A stretch of 64,000 nt of DNA, from the NCBI RefSeq assembly GCF_008807015.1, contig NZ_CP031700.1, positions 124,001-188,000 of the forward strand, written 5' to 3'. This DNA is from Neisseria zalophi (GTDB lineage: Bacteria > Pseudomonadota > Gammaproteobacteria > Burkholderiales > Neisseriaceae). Below the pieces are notes generated by a model that did no database searches, was not told the origin of the DNA, and saw only the letters and a list, made by a program, of their open reading frames with translations. Made by a program: the position numbers and the translations under genes. Positions 7,600 through 17,516 of the stretch are shown here, in pieces; within the stretch, counting starts at the first letter, position 1; the number at the start of each line of letters is the position of its first letter.

Positions 7600-8325
7600 T
7601 CAGCAACTCGGTTTTCCAGTACGGTGATTAATCGCACCATGGCTAATCAATAATTTTTGCATCTCGGGATAGTTCCGCACGCAGGCATAAGAAAGTGCGC
7701 TTTGATTATATGAAGCAGCATTACGGTTGGTCTGCGTGGTAACCAAATTAGGATTGGCTCCTTGAGACAGCAGATATTTTGCAGTTTCCAAGCGGTTATT
7801 GCTGGCCGCAATCATAATCAATGTTTCCCCGTCGTTTTCTACGGTTTGGTCGTTCAAATCGGTTTCGGCGCGCAACAGGTTATGCAGTTTTTTCACAATG
7901 GCGGTATTTTTGCCGAGCACGGCGGATTTCAATGCGTTATAAACATCGCCGCGATCGGTGGCGTGTAAATCGGCACCCTGCCCGATTAAATAATCCACTA
8001 TATCTTCATAACCAATAAACGCGGCCCAACCGAGCGCGGTTTGACCGAGGCTTCCCGTGTCTTTGGCTTCTATACTCTGCCCTGCCGCAACCATGGCTTT
8101 CACTTTGTCGAGTTTGCCCTGCTTCACGGCATCAAACCAAGCGGCATTGGGGCCGGTAGAGGGGCGGGTATAAAAAATGCGGTGGGAAAGTTTATTGGGG
8201 TTGGCAATATCCTGCATTTCTGCCAAAGGGTAGCGAAAATCGGAAAGATTGACATCGGCGGCATAGGCCGGCAGCACACAGGTTGCCGCCAATAAAAAGG
8301 CTGTTCGGCGTAAAAAGGTTTTCAT
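7600..8325 (-). CDS. Exported ankyrin-repeat protein
   Basis: This encodes a 241-residue protein. MKTFLRRTAFLLAATCVLP ending AYA-A is a clear Sec signal peptide, so the mature protein is periplasmic or exported. ATG 8325 has AAGGAG seven bases upstream and is preferred over earlier in-frame codons. Ankyrin units are visible from about residue 65: AWFDAVKQGKLDKVKAMVAAG, then GQTALGWAAFIGYEDIVDYLIGQGADLHATD, then DGETLIMIAASNNRLETAKYLLSQGANPNLV and NQSALSYACVRNYPEMQKLLISHGA. Ankyrin repeats mediate protein binding; no partner or enzyme domain is visible here. It is transcribed after rsmJ with a 121-base gap. Confidence 0.88.
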   Translation of the reverse strand: MKTFLRRTAFLLAATCVLPAYAADVNLSDFRYPLAEMQDIANPNKLSHRIFYTRPSTGPNAAWFDAVKQGKLDKVKAMVAAGQSIEAKDTGSLGQTALGWAAFIGYEDIVDYLIGQGADLHATDRGDVYNALKSAVLGKNTAIVKKLHNLLRAETDLNDQTVENDGETLIMIAASNNRLETAKYLLSQGANPNLVTTQTNRNAASYNQSALSYACVRNYPEMQKLLISHGAINHRTGKPSC

Positions 8326-8446
8326 ACGGGCACTCCTTAAAATCAAAAACGGCAAAAATATTTTATAATGGTTTGTTTAAAAAGGCTATATTTTCATACT
8401 GCACTCAATTTGCCTCTATACGAATCATAATTTTTACTAATATGGG

Positions 8447-9217
8447 CTAGGCTTTAATGCTTGTCGGTAATGCTTCCGGTTCGGGTAGGTAAACATCAAA
8501 GCGGGTACTTTTGCCGGTGTATTGATATGCGGGTGCTTCGCCGTTGAGAAACTGCCCTAAGCGGGGGCGTTTGACCACAATCCGCTTTTTTGCGGTTTTT
8601 CTTGCCGCGGCAAGTAGGCCGGCTTCATTTTGCGGCGTATCAATCAAATCATGAAAATAGGCCATTTCTTTTTTCACGGCGGCCGATTTTTGCCGTTCGG
8701 GGTACATGGGGTCGAGATAAACCACATCGGGGCGGCCGTGTTCGGCGGACAATTGCGGCAATAGCATGCCGGTATCGCCGAAATATAAATGAATGCGCGC
8801 GGCAATGGCGGCAATTTCCCCGCCTGATTCTGCGGCACGCCTTAGGCCGTCTGAAAGCAGGCAGGCAACCGCCGGATTTTGCTCAATCACTTTTATTTCT
8901 AAACCGAGTGATGCCAATACAAAAGCATCCCGCCCTAGTCCGCCGGTGCCGTCCCATACGGTGGGTTGGGTAGTGTGGTTAACGGCTTTGGCGATTAATT
9001 CGCCGCCGCCTTTGGTGCGCCGGTATTGCGCCGCACCGCCTACGAAATCAACACGCACCCGGCCTTTTTCACCGACACGGCAAAGAGATATGCCGTCTGA
9101 ATCGGCTTGCAAATAGCTGCCCTGTTCGGGCGGCACGGCAGATTCGGCCATGCCGAAACGGCGGATAATATCGCGGACGGGTTGTTCGGCGGATTCGGTA
9201 AGATAAACTATGGTCAT
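8447..9217 (-). CDS. rsmJ: 16S rRNA (guanine1516-N2)-methyltransferase
   Basis: This encodes a 256-residue class I SAM methyltransferase of the RsmJ family, which methylates G1516 of 16S rRNA on the small subunit. The SAM site appears as WDGTGGLGRDAFVLASLG (~residues 88-105), followed by an acidic residue at the end of strand 2 (KVIEQNP). The catalytic signature is VVYLDPMYPERQKSA (~168-182). The C-terminal RIVVKRPR is also typical. Family length is about 250 residues, so the gene is complete. An ATGCCGTCTGAA uptake sequence lies within the coding region at about 9088. Confidence 0.93.
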   Translation of the reverse strand: MTIVYLTESAEQPVRDIIRRFGMAESAVPPEQGSYLQADSDGISLCRVGEKGRVRVDFVGGAAQYRRTKGGGELIAKAVNHTTQPTVWDGTGGLGRDAFVLASLGLEIKVIEQNPAVACLLSDGLRRAAESGGEIAAIAARIHLYFGDTGMLLPQLSAEHGRPDVVYLDPMYPERQKSAAVKKEMAYFHDLIDTPQNEAGLLAAARKTAKKRIVVKRPRLGQFLNGEAPAYQYTGKSTRFDVYLPEPEALPTSIKA

Positions 9218-9311
9218 TTTTTCAGACGGCCTTATGAATACGATAAGAATCGGTAAAGGGCAAAAGTGTTTGAATAATAAAATATTATATGCAATTAGAC
9301 AGCTATTTAAA

Positions 9312-9348
9312 AAAGGCCGTCTGAAAGATAAAGTTTCAGACGGCCTTT
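9312..9348 (-). terminator. DUS inverted-repeat terminator after pilR
   Basis: AAAAGGCCGTCTGAAA and TTTCAGACGGCCTTTT form a long stem between pilR and rsmJ. Single DUS copies flank it at about 9223-9234 and 9392-9405, making four uptake sequences in 200 bases. Confidence 0.8.
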
Positions 9349-9431
9349 TCCATAAAACCGATATTTCATACCTAATAGGCTTGTATCCGTAGATAGGCCG
9401 TCTGAAACCTTACGGCCTGTGCACTATCGGA

Positions 9432-11093
9432 TTAATGAATATCCAAGCGTTCCATACGGTAGCGCATAGAACGGAAACTGATGCCAAGCAGTTTGGCGGC
9501 CTGCGTGCGGTTATAGCGGGTTTGCTTTAAAGCCTGCTCGATGATTTCGCGCTCGATTTTATCCAGATAATCCTGAATCTGCATTTGCCCGGGCACAAAT
9601 TCGGGCAACAAGCCGCCGGGGCTTAATCCGACCGGCGGGGCTTCGATAATTTCATCGAAAGCATCTTTTTTCTCACGCTCAGCCGTTTGGCTAGGAAACA
9701 AACCAGTGTTGATTTGCAGGTCGTCCAACTGGATAACCTGCCCTACCGTAAGGGCGACGGCGCGTTCGAGAATATTTTCCAATTCACGGAAATTGCCGGG
9801 ATAGCTGTAATGCAATAAGGCTTCTTGCGCTTTGGGGCTGAGTTTGTAGCTTTCGCTGCTGGTACGGTGTTTATACAGCAGGTGCACAATCAACCCGCCC
9901 AAATCTTCACGCATTTCACGCAAAGGCGGCATATTTAAAGAAACCACATTCAGGCGATAATATAAATCCTGACGGAATGCACCGCTTTCAACCAAAGCTT
10001 CCAAATTTTTATGGGTGGCGCACACAATGCGGACATCCACATAAGTTTCACGCGCATCACCGATACGGCGCACGGCTTTTTCCTGAATGGCGCGTAATAG
10101 CTTCACCTGCATGGATAATGGTAAATCGGCTACTTCGTCAAGAAACAGTGTGCCGCCGTCGGCATGTTGGAAAAAGCCCGAACGATCAGCATCGGCACCG
10201 GTAAAGCTGCCTTTTTTATAACCGAAAAATTCGCTTTCCATCAGGTTTTCGGGAATCGCGCCGCAGTTGACGGCGATAAAGGGTTTGTCGGCACGTTCGG
10301 AAAGCTCGTGAATGGTTCGTGCCGCCTGTTCTTTACCCGTACCCGATTCGCCTGAAATATAAACCGGTACATTGCTTTGCGCCAAACGGCGGATAAGATG
10401 GCGCACTTCTACCATTTGCGGCGAAATGCCCAACAAGCGCGGCATATCATTTTCACCACCGATTTCACCATGTTCCGGCAATAAGCGCGCCGTAAGCTCG
10501 CCACTGGAAAAACGTTCTTTCAGCGAGCGCAGGCTTTCGGGAATACCGGCCGAACGATTGAGCGGGGAACCACTTTTTGGTGCCTGTATCGGCTGTTTGA
10601 CAGGATAAGATATAGAAGCCGGGCGGAAAGGCATGGCCGGTTTCGGCGGCGTTGGCGTAGGCTCGGCTTTCGGTGGTGGGGCTTCTGTTTTGGTGGCTGC
10701 CACACTTTCAGACGGCTCGTTGATTTTTACTGCCGACTTTACCAAAGAGCGTAGTTGCGACAGGGTAATCGGTTTTTGCAGGTAATCGAAAGCACCTGCC
10801 CGCAAAGCTTCCACGGCCTGATCGGCATTGCCGAAAGCAGTAATCACAGCAACAGGAGTATCCAATGCCAACTCGTCGATATATTGCACCACTTCTAAGC
10901 CGGAGCCGTCGGGCATACGCATATCGGTTAACACCAACGAATAATCGTTGTTGTCGAGCTTGTCTTTGGCATCGTCAACACCAACCGCCGTCTGTACCCG
11001 CAACCCCATTTTCATCAGGGTCATTTCCATCAAATCGCGGATATCGGCTTCATCATCGACCACCAATACGGGGTCTTGCAAGTTATTGCTCAT
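9432..11093 (-). CDS. pilR: Sigma54-dependent response regulator of type IV pilus expression
   Basis: This encodes 553 residues. The receiver domain spans residues ~8-125 with phospho-acceptor D57 (VLTDMRMPDG). A Pro-rich linker follows. The AAA+ sigma54-interaction domain covers ~215-450, with Walker A GESGTGKE (~248), the sigma54-contact loop KGSFTGAD and Walker B TLFLDEVADLP (~315). The Fis-type helix-turn-helix is C-terminal (NRTQAAKLLGISFRSMRYRM). Much of the sequence matches Pseudomonas PilR closely. It overlaps pilS by 11 bases, so the two are translationally coupled. In gonococci the homologous locus is degenerate; here both genes look intact. The likely target is a sigma54 pilin promoter, which lies outside the window. 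Confidence 0.92.
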   Translation of the reverse strand: MSNNLQDPVLVVDDEADIRDLMEMTLMKMGLRVQTAVGVDDAKDKLDNNDYSLVLTDMRMPDGSGLEVVQYIDELALDTPVAVITAFGNADQAVEALRAGAFDYLQKPITLSQLRSLVKSAVKINEPSESVAATKTEAPPPKAEPTPTPPKPAMPFRPASISYPVKQPIQAPKSGSPLNRSAGIPESLRSLKERFSSGELTARLLPEHGEIGGENDMPRLLGISPQMVEVRHLIRRLAQSNVPVYISGESGTGKEQAARTIHELSERADKPFIAVNCGAIPENLMESEFFGYKKGSFTGADADRSGFFQHADGGTLFLDEVADLPLSMQVKLLRAIQEKAVRRIGDARETYVDVRIVCATHKNLEALVESGAFRQDLYYRLNVVSLNMPPLREMREDLGGLIVHLLYKHRTSSESYKLSPKAQEALLHYSYPGNFRELENILERAVALTVGQVIQLDDLQINTGLFPSQTAEREKKDAFDEIIEAPPVGLSPGGLLPEFVPGQMQIQDYLDKIEREIIEQALKQTRYNRTQAAKLLGISFRSMRYRMERLDIH

Positions 11094-12675
11094 CGCTTTC
11101 CCTTGGTAAAATCAGTTCGAACCCGTTCATCTCGGGATGATAGTGTAACTGACCCAAATTCGCATGGGCAAGCTCGCGGGCAACATACAGCCCCAATCCC
11201 GTGCCTTGTTTATCAGTGGTAAAAAACGGTTCGAACAAATGATTGCGCACTTCAGGCGGCACACCAGTGCCATTATCGGCCACTACTATCGAAATATGGA
11301 TGCGGCCGCTAGGCTTGATTAATACGGTAATCGCGTGTTGGTCTTTGCGACTGTGCCGCCATGCGTTATTACACAAATTCCACATAATCTGCTGCAAATG
11401 CATAGCATCAACCAATACGCTCAGATTGTTGCCATCCATATTCATGCGCAGGCAGCCGATAGCATCGGGATTGCTTAAGGTAAATTCCTGTTTGAACGCC
11501 AGCCAAAATTTCATCAGGTTAACCGGTTGACGGCTGACGCTGTCGCGGCGGTTAATCAGAGAAACATCTTCCAGCATTTTATCAATACGCTGAATATTGG
11601 CATCGATAATATGGTGCAACTTGGCTTTGCTCGGATCATTTTCATCTTCATCGTTCAACAAATCGCTGGCATGGCGGATAGCCGACATGGGGTTGCGGAT
11701 TTCATGAGCAAGATTAGCGGTAAGCTGCCCCAATGAAGCCAATTTAGTAGCCAATGCTTCGGCCGCCACTTCGCGCAGTGAACGTACAAACAACATCAGC
11801 AGCTCAGTTTTTTCCTGAATCAGCGGCACGGCACGCACATGCATGGAATGCTGAAAAATATGGATATCGGTTTCAAAGTTTTTATCGGGCTGAAACCGCC
11901 AACGGGAAACCAGTTCATTAAACACAGTTTCCTGTTTATCCACTTCCAGATTCGGAAAATAAGTTTTGGCCTGCCGGTTAAACAACCACACGCGCTGCGA
12001 GGCATCTATCACAATCACTGCTTCCTGAACGCGGTTGAGTACCAATCTGTTCAATCCGCTAACCCGGCGGTAAGCCAGTTGATGGCGGGTAGCAGATTCG
12101 GTAGCCGCTTGCAGATAAGAGGCGGAAAAGGCCGTTAGCGCCGCTACTAAAAAACAGGCACCGGTTAGCAATGAAGCGGTAATCGCGGCATGGCTGTCCC
12201 ATTCAAAAGGATTGAAGCGGATTTGCCCGGCAAAAAACATATTCAATACTATCAGCATGGTTGCATAACCGGCATACAGCATGGGATGACGGCCGTGACT
12301 GAGCAAGCAGGAAGTGGCAATAAAAGGCAGCACCAAAATACCGAAGCCCGACCCTATACCACCGGAAATATAAGTCAATACCATAATCATGGTGATATCG
12401 CTGACCGCACCGGCATTGGGCAAATCGGATGATTGCAACTGCCATTCCGGTTTAAACAGGCTAAATAAGATTAAAACAGCATAAACCGCCACCCAGCTGT
12501 AAAACTCCAGCGGGGAAAACATATTTTTTTGCGTTTCACCATCGGTATAGACACCTGAAAGATGAAATACCAGCAACGACAATACAATGGCTATCCGGGC
12601 GATATTAATCAGCCCCGGAATCCGCTCGTTTAGCGCTTCCCAATCCTGTTTGACAAATAATCTGTTTACATTCAT
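11083..12675 (-). CDS. pilS: Membrane sensor histidine kinase of the PilS type
   Basis: This encodes 530 residues. About six transmembrane helices occupy residues 25-180 (for example IARIAIVLSLLVFHLSG and WVAVYAVLILFSLF). A PAS-like region follows (VIDASQRVWLFNRQAK, ~220-290). The kinase core has the H-box LAHEIRNPMSAIRHAS (phospho-His ~326), N-box MWNLCNNAWRHS, G1 box VADNGTGVPP and G2 box GTGLGLYVARELA. The architecture is that of PilS, which controls PilR phosphorylation in response to pilin levels in the inner membrane. It precedes pilR in one operon. A 149-base gap separates it from the upstream parC, enough for its own promoter. Confidence 0.9.
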   Translation of the reverse strand: MNVNRLFVKQDWEALNERIPGLINIARIAIVLSLLVFHLSGVYTDGETQKNMFSPLEFYSWVAVYAVLILFSLFKPEWQLQSSDLPNAGAVSDITMIMVLTYISGGIGSGFGILVLPFIATSCLLSHGRHPMLYAGYATMLIVLNMFFAGQIRFNPFEWDSHAAITASLLTGACFLVAALTAFSASYLQAATESATRHQLAYRRVSGLNRLVLNRVQEAVIVIDASQRVWLFNRQAKTYFPNLEVDKQETVFNELVSRWRFQPDKNFETDIHIFQHSMHVRAVPLIQEKTELLMLFVRSLREVAAEALATKLASLGQLTANLAHEIRNPMSAIRHASDLLNDEDENDPSKAKLHHIIDANIQRIDKMLEDVSLINRRDSVSRQPVNLMKFWLAFKQEFTLSNPDAIGCLRMNMDGNNLSVLVDAMHLQQIMWNLCNNAWRHSRKDQHAITVLIKPSGRIHISIVVADNGTGVPPEVRNHLFEPFFTTDKQGTGLGLYVARELAHANLGQLHYHPEMNGFELILPRESDEQ

Positions 12676-12749
12676 GCCACGTCGTTCTATAGCTTTATTA
12701 TTGTATATGGTTTATCAATAGCCGGCCTTCCGGTTTCCTTATGCTTACC

Positions 12750-12772
12750 ACCGCATTCATTTAGCATGCGGT
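12750..12772. repeat. Small hairpin between parC and pilS
   Basis: ACCGCAT (12750-12756) pairs with ATGCGGT (12766-12772) around a nine-base loop. No T-run follows on either side, so this may be a weak terminator of parC or part of the pilS leader. Confidence 0.4.
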
Positions 12773-12824
12773 AATCTCTTTCAATATAATTGCTTTAGTA
12801 AAATTGGATATTATGTGATTATAC

Positions 12825-15128
12825 CTAATCTGTGCCGTATAGGGCTTTCAGACGGCCTGAAATATCCAATAGTTTGCCTTTTCTACCCCGTTTGTTGTTT
12901 ATATCTTGCATTCTGAGGCGTTCTTTGTGTTCTGCCCCGCGCTTACCGACACTTTCCACAATAAATTCGGGCGAAGTGCTGACGGTAAGATGTTCGAGGC
13001 GGACGCCGTCTGAAAGGCTGATCATTTGCAGGCCGCGCCCTTTTTCGCGGACTTCCAGCTCGCCAATCGAAAACGCCAGTAAACGGTGGTCATCGGTTGC
13101 CAGCAATACTTTGCAATCGGGATTAATCAGCGATACCGCATAAACCGGCACCGGCGGCAGGGTTTTCTCACCCGCTTTTAAGGTCATCACGTTTTTACCG
13201 GCTTTGATGCGGCTGTTCATATCGCCCAATTTGGCAATAAAGCCATAACCGCCGCTGTTGCCCAACAGATAATGCTGATCGGGCAGGCCGGTCATCATCG
13301 CAGTGACTTCGGCACCGTTTTGCAATTCGATGAGCGACGACACCGGCACGCCGTCGCCGCGCCCGCCCGGAATTTCCGCCGCATCAAGCGTATAGGTACG
13401 CCCGTGCGAATCGAGTATGACCACCGGCCACACGGTGCGCCCTTCCAATACCTGTTTCAGGCCGTCGCCCTCTTTAAACGTGGTTTGGCTTAAATCGAGA
13501 TGATGGCCGGCGCGGCTGCGTATCCAGCCTTTTTCAGAAAGAATCAGGGTAACCGGCTCGTCGGCCGTGGTTTGGGTGAGCGTGGCCCGCTCGGCGGCTT
13601 CGACCAAAGTACGGCGCTCATCGCCATACTGTTTCATATCGGCCTGCATTTCTTTAATGATGAGTTTTTTCTTTTCATTCTCATCACCCAATAAAACTTT
13701 CAGACGGCCTTCTTCTTCTTTTAAATCGTTTAATTCTTTTTCGAGCTTGAAGCCTTCCAATCTGGCCAACTGGCGCAGGCGGATTTCTAAAATATCTTCC
13801 GCCTGAATGTCGGTTAGCCCGAATGCCGCCATCAAATCGCTTTTGGGTTCGTCCGACTCGCGAATTACTTTAATCACTTCGTCGATATGCAAAAAGGCGA
13901 TCATGCGGCCTTCGAGAATATGAATACGCTTTTCGACTTGGCTTAAACGGTATTGCAGGCGGCGGGTAACGGTTTCGGTGCGGAACGACAGCCATTCCTG
14001 CAAAATGGTTTTCAGGTTTTTCTGTGCCGGACGGTTATCCGTGCCCATCATCACCAGATTCATCGACACATTGCCCTCTAACGAAGTTTGCGCCATCAGG
14101 GTGTTGATAAAATTTTCAGTGTCGATACGGCTGGATTTCGGTTCGAACACCAAGCGCACGGGCGATTCGCCGTCGCTTTCATCACGTACTTTTTCCAGCA
14201 ACGACAACATTAACGCTTTGGTGTTTTGCTGGTCTTGCGTTAGGTTTTTTTTGCCTGTTTTCGGTTTGGGATTGGTTTGATCTTCGATTTCGGCCAAGAT
14301 TTTTTGGGCGCTGGTGTTCGGCGGCAATTCGGTCACAATCACCCGCCATTGGCCGCGCGCCAGTTTTTCGACTTCATAACGCGCCCGCACGCGCACACTG
14401 CCTTTTCCGGTTTCGTAAATGTGCTGTAAATCTTCCGCGGAAGTAATAATCTGACCGCCGCCGGCAAAATCGGGGGCGGGAATATACTGCATCAGGTCGG
14501 CTGTAGTCAGGCTTGGTTTTTTCAGTAGCGCAATAGCAGCCTGTGTGACTTCGTTCAGATTATGGGAAGGAATTTCGGTTGCCAAACCCACGGCAATGCC
14601 CGATGCGCCGTTTAGCAACACCATCGGCAGGCGGGCGGGCAGGTGTACCGGCTCATCAAAAGCACCGTCGTAGTTCGGCACAAAATCTACCGTGCCCATA
14701 TTGATTTCGGAAAGCAGCAAATCGGCAATCGGTGTGAGCCGCGCTTCGGTATAGCGCATGGCCGCCGCCCCGTCGCCGTCGCGCGAGCCGAAGTTGCCGA
14801 TACCGTCGATTAAGGGATAGCGCAGGGTAAAATCTTGTGCCATCCGCACCATCGCATCGTAAGCGGAAGCATCGCCGTGCGGATGGTATTTACCGAGAAT
14901 CTCACCCACCACCCGCGCAGATTTAACAGGCTTGGCACCGTGCACCAAGCCCATATCGCGCATAGCATAGAGAATCCGCCGCTGCACCGGTTTCTGGCCG
15001 TCTGAAACTTCGGGCAGCGCACGGCCTTTCACCACGCTCATCGCATATTCAAGATAAGCACGCTCGGCATATTGGCCGAGCAGCAGATAATCGTCGCCCA
15101 CAACGGGCAAGGCAGGTTTTTCATCCAT
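12825..15128 (-). CDS. parC: DNA topoisomerase IV subunit A
   Basis: This encodes 767 residues, matching the size of neisserial ParC. It is the breakage-reunion subunit that decatenates chromosomes together with ParE. The catalytic Tyr126 lies in [10 protein letters not shown]. The winged-helix part begins [15 protein letters not shown], and the C-terminal beta-pinwheel contains the [11 protein letters not shown] and GRGLQMISL blades. The quinolone-determining region reads [12 protein letters not shown]: Ala87 and Asp91 occupy positions that are Ser and Glu in gonococcal ParC. The gene is complete and heads a minus-strand block with pilSR. Confidence 0.95.
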   Translation of the reverse strand: MDEKPALPVVGDDYLLLGQYAERAYLEYAMSVVKGRALPEVSDGQKPVQRRILYAMRDMGLVHGAKPVKSARVVGEILGKYHPHGDASAYDAMVRMAQDFTLRYPLIDGIGNFGSRDGDGAAAMRYTEARLTPIADLLLSEINMGTVDFVPNYDGAFDEPVHLPARLPMVLLNGASGIAVGLATEIPSHNLNEVTQAAIALLKKPSLTTADLMQYIPAPDFAGGGQIITSAEDLQHIYETGKGSVRVRARYEVEKLARGQWRVIVTELPPNTSAQKILAEIEDQTNPKPKTGKKNLTQDQQNTKALMLSLLEKVRDESDGESPVRLVFEPKSSRIDTENFINTLMAQTSLEGNVSMNLVMMGTDNRPAQKNLKTILQEWLSFRTETVTRRLQYRLSQVEKRIHILEGRMIAFLHIDEVIKVIRESDEPKSDLMAAFGLTDIQAEDILEIRLRQLARLEGFKLEKELNDLKEEEGRLKVLLGDENEKKKLIIKEMQADMKQYGDERRTLVEAAERATLTQTTADEPVTLILSEKGWIRSRAGHHLDLSQTTFKEGDGLKQVLEGRTVWPVVILDSHGRTYTLDAAEIPGGRGDGVPVSSLIELQNGAEVTAMMTGLPDQHYLLGNSGGYGFIAKLGDMNSRIKAGKNVMTLKAGEKTLPPVPVYAVSLINPDCKVLLATDDHRLLAFSIGELEVREKGRGLQMISLSDGVRLEHLTVSTSPEFIVESVGKRGAEHKERLRMQDINNKRGRKGKLLDISGRLKALYGTD

Positions 15129-15404
15129 AACGCTATATAAATACTTTATTTGAATACATTAAAGGCGTGTATTGTAAAACAAATTAAACTTATCCGCTTG
15201 TAGGATAGCCTGAACGGTCAACAATTTTTTCTTCATTGACATCAAAAACCAAACGAAAATTTGTGTTACCGCAATATTTTTGAACTATCCGCGCAAAGTA
15301 AAATCAAAATCAGATATGTTATGACTTATAAAACCCTATAAAAACAACTATACAAACCACATTGCTACATACTACCTTAATCACAGATCACGCAGGAAAA
15401 ACTC
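15129..15404. other. Divergent intergenic region with possible gene remnant
   Basis: This is the gap between the divergently read parC and Nudix genes, so both promoters lie here, though none stands out. On the minus strand, codons from about 15306 to the stop at 15190-15192 encode a start-less peptide that includes FARIVQKYC, then NFRLVFDVNEEKIVDRSG and YPTSG. It reads like the end of a real protein, so it may be the C-terminal scrap of a deleted gene whose family I cannot identify. Confidence 0.35.
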
Positions 15405-16334
15405 ATGACACGCATACCCTATTTCACCCATTGCCTCAACGCCAACCAACAAAACCGGCTGCAAAGCCTGCTGACCGATTATTTCGATTCCGATTCATGG
15501 CAGATATTATGGCTGAACGGTTTAAAACTAGGCCGTCTGAACAGGCAATGGCGCGCACGCATCATAGAAGACTGGCCGGCGCCGATAGAAATCAAACCAC
15601 AAGGCATCCACCTGCACACCGCCAACTGGCATGAGATGGGCGAAGCTCTGCAAACCATGGCGCAAAATTGGCATCGGCAAGGCTATCTACGCGGCTGGCG
15701 TGATGAAAAATTCGATGTTCACAACGCAAACGGCGAACCCTTATTCGAGCTGGAGCGTTCCGCTTTCCGTCCGCTGGGTTTGTTAAGCCATGCCGTCCAT
15801 ATCAACGGGTTAACACAACACAACGGCGAATGGGTATTTTGGATAGGCCGCCGCGCAGCTCATAAAGCCGTCGATCCCAATAAACTCGACAATATTGTCG
15901 GCGGCGGCATTGCCAGCGGCGAAAGCATTCAAGAGGCGATGTTGCGAGAGGCAGAAGAAGAAGCCGGACTAAGCAGAAACTTACTCGAATCATTATGCTG
16001 TCAAAGTGTACGCCACAGCCGCCGCCCCGTATCGCGCGGGCTGCACAACGAATTTCTGCATATTTTCGATGCCATACTGCCGCCCGATACCCGGCCAGAA
16101 AACCAAGACGGCGAAGTGGCCGGATTCACCAAAATGACCGTTCCCGAACTAACCGACGCCATGTGCAGCGGCTTATTGATGAACGATGCCATGCTGGTGA
16201 CTTTAGATGCCTTCGCCCGTTACGGCTTATTAGACAAAAACCACAAATTATTCCAACGGCTGGCCGAGACTATCGTACCCCCGGTTGCTACCCGCAAGCC
16301 GGCCTATGCGCAAACGGTTGCGATGGGGAAATAA
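15405..16334 (+). CDS. Nudix hydrolase with DUF4743 N-terminal domain
   Basis: This encodes 309 residues. An N-terminal DUF4743-like region (~1-125; RPLGLLSHAVHINGL at its end) precedes a Nudix domain. The Nudix box is complete: G-x5-E-x7-REAEEEAGL (~167-189), in GGIASGESIQEAMLREAEEE. This combination is that of proteins related to the yeast YJR142W group, thought to act on damaged thiamine diphosphate derivatives or other pyrophosphates; the substrate here is not known. ATG 15405 has AGGAAA upstream. It runs with gluQ 42 bases downstream, so the two are probably co-transcribed. Confidence 0.88.
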   Translation: MTRIPYFTHCLNANQQNRLQSLLTDYFDSDSWQILWLNGLKLGRLNRQWRARIIEDWPAPIEIKPQGIHLHTANWHEMGEALQTMAQNWHRQGYLRGWRDEKFDVHNANGEPLFELERSAFRPLGLLSHAVHINGLTQHNGEWVFWIGRRAAHKAVDPNKLDNIVGGGIASGESIQEAMLREAEEEAGLSRNLLESLCCQSVRHSRRPVSRGLHNEFLHIFDAILPPDTRPENQDGEVAGFTKMTVPELTDAMCSGLLMNDAMLVTLDAFARYGLLDKNHKLFQRLAETIVPPVATRKPAYAQTVAMGK

Positions 16335-16376
16335 TTGGGTTATATAATCCGGCGTGTTTAACCACCCTAACCCGCC

Positions 16377-17273
16377 ATGACCTATACAGGACGCTTCGCC
16401 CCCAGCCCGACCGGCCTACTCCATATCGGATCACTACTGACCGCACTAGCTTCTTATGCCGACGCCAAAGCACACGGCGGCCGCTGGCTGGTGCGTATGG
16501 AAGACCTCGACCCGCCGCGCGAAATGGCCGGCGCGGCAGACGATATTTTGCGCACTCTCGAAGCATTCGGATTTCAATGGGACGGCGAAGTGGTTTACCA
16601 AAGCCGCCGCCACCCGCTTTATCAGGCCGCATTAGGCCGTCTGAAAAAACAAGGGCTGATATATCCGTGTTATTGCAGCCGCAAAGACTGGCAGGCACGG
16701 GCGCGTATCGGCATCGACGGCCCTATATACGACGGCCAATGCGGCCGCCCCGATTACAGGCCGTCTGAAAACGACCTTCACAAAACCCCCGCATGGCGGC
16801 TGCGCGCGCAAGACGAAACCATCGGCTTCGACGACCGCATTGTCGGCCATTACGCCCACAACCCCGCCCGCGATATCGGCGATTTCGTTTTATTGCGGGC
16901 AGACGGCTTTTGGGCTTACCAACTGGCCGTTGTGGCAGACGATGCCGATCAGGGCATCACCCATATTGTGCGCGGGCAAGACTTGCTGGTATCCACCCCA
17001 CGTCAAATCGGCTTACAGCGCTATCTCGGTATGCCGACCCCGCATTATGCCCACTTGCCGTTATTGCTCAACAAACAACATCAAAAATGGTCGAAACAAA
17101 CACTCGCCCCCGCGCTTGACCTCAAACAGCGCGAACAACTATTGCGCCAAGTCATGGCCTATCTCAATCTGCCGCCCGCGCCCGAAACCGACAGGCCGTC
17201 TGAATTATTAGACTGGGCCGTGCAACATTGGCAGATAGATAATGTGCCGAAAACAGGCATTTGCACCGAGTAA
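16377..17273 (+). CDS. gluQ: Glutamyl-Q tRNA(Asp) synthetase
   Basis: This encodes 298 residues. It is a truncated GluRS-like enzyme without an anticodon-binding domain that attaches glutamate to queuosine in the anticodon of tRNA-Asp. The HIGH-type motif is [15 protein letters not shown] (~5-19) and the KMSKS-type motif is KWSKQ (~235-239). Zinc ligands are visible as YPCYC (~97-101) and DGQCGRP (~119). The length matches the family (~290-300). Two internal uptake sequences occur (about 16635 and 16757), encoding GRLKK and RPSEN. Confidence 0.95.
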   Translation: MTYTGRFAPSPTGLLHIGSLLTALASYADAKAHGGRWLVRMEDLDPPREMAGAADDILRTLEAFGFQWDGEVVYQSRRHPLYQAALGRLKKQGLIYPCYCSRKDWQARARIGIDGPIYDGQCGRPDYRPSENDLHKTPAWRLRAQDETIGFDDRIVGHYAHNPARDIGDFVLLRADGFWAYQLAVVADDADQGITHIVRGQDLLVSTPRQIGLQRYLGMPTPHYAHLPLLLNKQHQKWSKQTLAPALDLKQREQLLRQVMAYLNLPPAPETDRPSELLDWAVQHWQIDNVPKTGICTE

Positions 17274-17301
17274 TCCCCAAATATCCATTTAAAAACCGTA
17301 G

Positions 17302-17322
17302 GGGCGGATTGCATATCCGCCC
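17302..17322. repeat. Palindromic GGGCGGAT/ATCCGCCC element, copy 1
   Basis: GGGCGGAT and ATCCGCCC are separated by five bases. The element lies 28 bases after the gluQ stop codon and may work as a terminator hairpin. Related copies are at 17412 and 28166. Confidence 0.6.
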
Positions 17323-17411
17323 GCTGTTTGCACGACCTCAACCATGAACCATACCGATATTGCCGAAACCGAAACGGGTTTTCGCCCCCAACATTATCAA
17401 ACCGCCGACAC

Positions 17412-17432
17412 GGGCGGATATATAATCCGCCC
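17412..17432. repeat. Palindromic GGGCGGAT/ATCCGCCC element, copy 2
   Basis: The arms are the same eight bases as copy 1, around a five-base loop. It is 90 bases downstream of copy 1, with low-information sequence between them. Confidence 0.6.
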
Positions 17433-17465
17433 CTACATGAACAACATTAAACCATTTCAAAACCA

Positions 17466-17498
17466 AAGGCCGTCTGAAACGCTTTTCAGACGGCCTTT
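17466..17498. terminator. DUS inverted-repeat terminator
   Basis: AAAGGCCGTCTGAAA and TTTTCAGACGGCCTTT form a stem just after the esterase-like lipoprotein gene (minus strand) and downstream of gluQ (plus strand). It can serve both. Confidence 0.8.
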
Positions 17499-17516
17499 TA
17501 TCATTAAAATCAACGG

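Noticed and set aside
16001..16768. Frames opposite or out of phase with the Nudix and gluQ genes
   Set aside because: The Nudix box and synthetase motifs fix the real frames; the others lack motifs.
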